Origin: Atherix ibis
Lineage: Eukaryota > Arthropoda > Insecta > Diptera > Athericidae
DNA length: 64,000 bases
Direction of reading: 5' to 3'
Assembly: GCA_958298945.1 (NCBI GenBank)
Contig: OY282606.1
Coordinates: 27,439,740 to 27,503,739, forward strand
Shown here: one piece after another, positions 57,501 through 63,500 of the stretch
How the letters are laid out: every line of letters begins with the position of its first letter
Numbering within the stretch: position 1 is the first letter of the stretch
Translations under genes and position numbers: made by a program
Notes under the pieces: model-generated
Told to the model about the DNA's origin: nothing
What the model saw: the letters and a program-made list of their open reading frames with translations, nothing else
The model's database searches: none

Positions 57501-60500
57501 AATAAAAAATTTGTCCTTTTGGTTATGTCTCCTTTTAGAAATATAAAAATAAATGTCAACTGATTACTAACAAGCAGACGATTTAAGTATGAAGAAATAA
57601 TAAAAATTTCAACTAAAATTATAGTCTTTCTTATAGTGGATGGAATAGTTCTTATTCGAGAAGCAATTTTTATCACAATTTATTAGAAATTAACGAATTT
57701 ATATGTTTGTGATTATCTTAAAATGCTATGTCCCTTTTTCTACACCCTCTTGTGTTTATTTTGTTAAGATATATTGTGTGATTATAATAATAATTATTAG
57801 ACTGCCAAAAAATTTTAACTATAAATCTTTATACTAAGGAATAATAATAAGTTGAAATGAAATAAAGAAAACCATTATAAAATTGCATTTAAAATGGTTT
57901 CAAGTAAAATGATTTATTGAAAATTTGGAAAAGCAATACGAAAATAAGCCACAATTATAATATCCCTAAAAAGTTTCTAGTATCTACAAGATGAACTACT
58001 AAAATAAAAATCATCTAAATAATAATAACAATTTTTAAGTATGATGATTAAAATTTCATTAATTTAATACCAATTTTTTGGAACAAAAAAGAAGCGAATG
58101 CCATACATTAATTAATTATTGTTATTTTAATTGACTTTTGGTTATTTCGTAATGCTTACTTTCATTGAAAAGAATTAATTTTGATTAGTTAGTTTCTTAA
58201 TTAGATTATGATATTTTTTTTTATATTTATTATTATTGAAATTATTTCAATTCTATGCGTCGTCCTATTGTTAAGATTGTTACTGGCATACAAATTGATG
58301 AAGAAATATTTATTTTATGGAAAAAAATGAATCGTTTTAATTACTATTGATTTTTTTGTAATAGGAATATTGTCTCCTCCGGGTCCGTTTTTGACGCCCA
58401 GCCCCTCTCCTTCGATACCGGCTAGTCCTCGACTACACCCGTCACCATCTCAATCACCTTTTTTACAGGATGTGCTATTAGTTACAAACAATACAATTAC
58501 CAACACGACACAGGAGCAAGTATGTATCAAATGGCATCCACAATTTATTTTATTGAAGCATATCAATTATTGGTTATGTTTTTTTTTTTTTTACAGGAAC
58601 GCAAGGCGGCGACGCCTAGCAGGAGGCCGTCATTGCATCAGTTAAGTGCTAGTCCAAATGCAGGCACTGTGGTTTTTCAACCGAGTCCTTCGCAATCGCC
58701 AGCGGCTGCAGCAACGGTTTTTGGAGCCGCTGGAAATGAGTTTAATACAACGCTTGTTGGCTCTAATAATATTTCTTTAAATAAGGTAACTAAGAAAAAT
58801 CACTTTTTAATCGTATATTCTTGTTAGTTTGGGTAAAAATACTCATTTTTAATGTGTTTTTATTAGTGATTAATAATATTGTGTTTGTGTGTTTATTTTA
58901 TTTGTAGAAATCTGGAAATAAAAGAACCTCCCAATCATATGCGGGATACGGACATGGATCAGCAATACCCAATTCAGCGTCGTTGGCGACGACGAATTTG
59001 GCTAGCAGCCCAAAAGGGGCGTCGAAAAAAGCAGCCATTGCTCAATCGGCGATGATTAATACTGGCAGTAGTCCAATAGCGAGTCCTAGTCCAATAGCAA
59101 GTCCAAATAGCGGCACCACAATAAGGCCGCCAACACCTCAACCAATGTTACAACAGATACCGGTTGTTAATACCGGCAATCAGCTGTTGCAGTTCATTCA
59201 AGGTCCGCAGCTGATTGCTACATCGGTCGCTAATCAACAAAGGTCCCACCAATTGATAACATCTGTTGCAGCATCAGTTGCAGCACAAAACCAAATAATA
59301 CAATCGACAACGACGACTGGCATTAAGCCGAGTAAAGCGCCACAGCAGATTTTGCCAAAGCCTCAGCAGCCAATTATTCAGGCATCGGCAACCGAGAAGA
59401 CTGTTATAACACAAACAAAAACCGTAACGGTGCAGCAAACAGGACAAATATCGCAAACGCAACAACCGACAGCGGCTGTTGTGGCCACGTCTAATGCTCA
59501 GGCCCAAGGCGGTCAAATCATCTTACCTACGGGCAATCTTAATACACAGCCTCTGCTTTTAAATCAGATGCCAGTGCTAGTGCAACAGAATACTCCTCAA
59601 GGAGTACAGTTAATTTTAAGACCGCCAACACCGCAATTAACTGCCCCCTCACTAGTTATACATAATACACGGCCGCAGTTACCACAGCCGCAGCCTCAAC
59701 AATTGTTGCGGATTTTAAATACGAACGGTGCGATGCAATTGGCACCAACTTTTATAGTCTCATCTCAGGCGAACATAATTCAACAAAATCTACAAACTAT
59801 GAAGCCCAATAATCAGACGGCTCAGCCTGTAACACAGTTGAGTGGACTTCAAACAGGTCCCAGACAACAGCAAATAGCGGCTGCCATAAATAGTCATCTC
59901 ATCAATCAAAGCATGGCGCAATTACAAAATTTACAATTGAATGGAAATTTAGCTCACATACAAATGCCGAACGGTTTAAATGGTCAAATAATATCGTCCC
60001 TGCCAGCGCAATTTCAGCAAAGTTTGGCCGGATTTAATCAACTTAACCAAAACATCAATTTGAACCAGTTGAACAATTCGAATTTGCAACAAATTGCGGC
60101 AGCCGCTGCAGCAGCGGGCGCCGCATTTCAGTCGCCACCCCCGCCGCAAGTCAATGAAATTCAAATGCCATCTGTGATGTCCGCCCAGAATATTCAATTT
60201 TCAACGAGTAATAATCAGATTAGTGCGGCTACTGTTTCACAGTCTATACCGATGGCTTCACCGATTACTGCTCAACAAGCTCAAATAATTCCATCCGTAA
60301 CACCGGAACCAGTACGTAATCCGACGCCAGTACTTCAAAATGTAGTTATGCCACATACCCAAGGAACCACCGTACTTGTTCAATCGGACACGACGGTTCA
60401 AAATATTGCCAAATCGAATATTAAATCATCCGATACTGCCAAAGATGGTAATACGCCAGCGAAGGCACCGAAAAAAGCAAAGAGCAGAAAGAAAAAGATT

Positions 60501-63500
60501 CAACCTGTTCCGGTTTCGACTGCAGCTTCAGTGCCCATATCATCGCACGCTTCAACATTAACATATTCGTCACCAATTCAATTGCAAATGCAATCGCAGT
60601 CACAACCTCAAGCCCAACTGTACTCGCAACCACAACCATCGGCGTCACCAATAAACGTGCACTTGATGTCAACCCCATCATCAGCAGCGACCTCGATATC
60701 AACATCAACGGCAATTTTATCGTCAACATCAACATCTTCAGGGTCATCACCGACGAATAATAACAAGCAACAAAATAACAATGTGACGAGCACAGGGCGA
60801 TTAGATTTGGCGAATGTGATGAAATTGTGCGGAATTATGGAAGATGACGATTATATGGACACTGAACCAGAAACGCAAATGATACAACAGCCGATGATGC
60901 AGTTACATGCCCAAGAGGAACCAAAGAACATTTTCCAACAGCAACAGTCGGTTCCACTACAACAACAACAACAGCAGCAGCAGCAACAACAACAAACAAT
61001 GATGCAGGTAGCACAACAACAACAACAACAACAACAACAACATCAGCAGCACCAGCAACAACAACAGCAGCAGCTTGTTCAGCATCAGACATTATCGTCA
61101 TCTCCGACATTAGTAAACAATAACGACATCATGATAACGATTCCCAGCCAAAATAGTGACATACCATTCACGTTTACTATACCAACAAGCCATTGTGATA
61201 ACACAAAGTTAACGTCTCTGGGTACTATGTCAGCAAATTCAAATGTCATGACAACACTAGCGGGTTCAGGTTCCGATATGAAGCAAAATAATAGCTTGGC
61301 GGATGCACAAAATATTGTGATAAAAATTGATCAAAACGAGACTGGTCAGCCTTATACAATATCGATACCGAACGTCACTACATCGCATCAACAGCAAGAG
61401 GATGTAACAACGACAGCTGAAATTATGCAACAACAACATGCTGTTCAGCAACAATCGCATCCGACTCAGAATATGGTACAACCGATGCAGCAACAACAGC
61501 AACATGTACAGTCACACTTGCAACAATCTCAAATATCTAGAGGCATCAGCTCAATATCGAATAGTGCTAGCATATGTGTGCCGACATTTGTGAATTCGGT
61601 TATTAACAATCAACCAACACTACAGAGTCAAATTAATGAGATACAAAATCAACTAATTGGCGTAACGTCAAGTTCAGCAGGAGCACAACATTTCATATCG
61701 TCTGTTGGAAGTGCGCCCACTGTCAGCAGTGCAGGTATAATGACTCCTCAAGTGAGCAGTAGCACTGGAATGGCACCTATTTCGATTGCTGTACAAAGTG
61801 TTGGCTCGATAATTGGAAATGTTTCTGGTGGCACCACAATATCGTCCACGTCGTTACCGTCATCAACAACGTCGTCATCGTCATCGTTTTCATCATCATC
61901 TTCGTTGTCAACGTCTTCATCGACTCTAACGACAACTACATCAGCAACAACCGCAACGGTTAAGCCAAGACGTAAACCAGCCGCGAAACGGAATAATAAA
62001 AAATTGGATTCTATTCAGACTGTTACGACGAGTAATGTTCCTAGCCAAATTGGCAATATTCAAATATCACAAGTGGATGCATCCAAGCATGCCAATCAAA
62101 ACATGCCAATTAACAATGTAGTAGAGAATAAAATTCAAATAATGCCAATTATTGATAACAAGGCTCAAAATCAAATTCAAAATTCTCAGCCGAGTAATCA
62201 TCAGCAAATTTATCAGAATCAGCAATTGACGCTACAAAAACAGCATCAGCATCAACAGCAGCACCACCACCAACAGCAGCATCAACAGCAACAGCAGCAG
62301 CTTCAACAGCAACAGCAGCAACACCAACAGCAGCAGCAGCAGCAACACCAACAGCAGCAGCAGCAGCAGCATCAACAGCAGCATCAGCAAGTTCAAGTTC
62401 AAATCCAGTCACAATCACAGCAGCAACAACAACAGTCGCAACTACAACCACAATTGCACCATCAGCAGCAACAACAGACGAACGTTAATCAAATAATGTT
62501 TCAAAACAACTTTCAATCATTATCGACACCCAGTACTGGAAGTAATCTGGTCATCGATCAAAGCAATCTGCTTTCGAAAAACCAGAATGATTCTGTCAGT
62601 AATATTCAGTCGCGTAGTGTAACAATTACAGCACAGCCGACTATTGCAGGAAATACTGGTGCATTTGCAACTATATCGGCGCCACCAGCGAATGCGACTC
62701 CAATGCCGACAGCAGCGACAATATTCGCTCAGCTAACGGGTAGATTGAGCTTATCATTTGCTGAAGATGGCAATCGATTGGTAGTGAGTCATGATCCGAA
62801 CAGCCCACAAGACTGGCAATCTCAGATGATTCTGCAAGCAATAATAAGTGGAGCGCTATGCAATGTTACGATTATTAACGAGTCAGTTGATAAGAGCAAA
62901 ACAGCAGTTAAGGCGAGTACGAATTTAAGCAATATTACAACTAGTCCGAATGTCGGTGGACTTGGAATGTCGACGTCAGGGGTTGTACCCGGTCCTGTGA
63001 AAGTGAATTTACCTCAAAATCAAAGCAATAAGAATATTTTAATTGGAAATAATAACTCAGGAAACCAGCCAATTCAAGTTCAGCTGCCTTCAATCGCACA
63101 ATCCGGCACATCTTCGAATATGGTTAGTGGTTCCGTTAGTGCAAACTCGCAAACGAACGAAAAGCTGCTGTTGCCTAAACGTCCAGTTGAAATTAAGAAA
63201 CCTAATCAAATTTTATCTGGAGTTGCCGTGCCAAACCAGCAGACTCAAATAGTTCCCAATTCCATAACATCAAATTTGGTTACATTACCGAAAATCGATG
63301 CTAATTCGCAGTTGTTCTCTTTAAATACGATAACTAATCAAATCACTCATATAAATCCGGCACAGACGACTGCATCTCTAAGCCCGATGGAAAAAATATT
63401 AATAGTTCCCGCTGGTATTAATGCGGAGCAGTTATCACAATGTTGGTCACAGGGTCAAATCCATATCAACAACGAAGGACAAGTGGTACAAGGTCAATCG

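Larger units (their letters stand above)
6627..58364 (+). other. Giant first coding intron (51,738 bp)
   Basis: The donor GTGCGT at 6627 follows CCAG. The acceptor TTTTTTTGTAATAG ends at 58364. The two sides join in frame across a split Gly codon and give MNRRQSLDRPG then ILSPPGPF, a smooth Pro/Ser-rich N-terminus with no stop. Apart from transposon remnants the intron contains no gene I can support. It carries simple repeats and at least 18 transposon copies or fragments, so its size partly reflects insertions. Confidence 0.85.

Noticed and set aside
60421..62451. Minus-strand frames rich in Val, Ala and Met opposite the last exon
   Set aside because: These are antisense shadows of the poly-Gln/Ser coding sequence; the plus frame is open without a break from 58908 to 64000.
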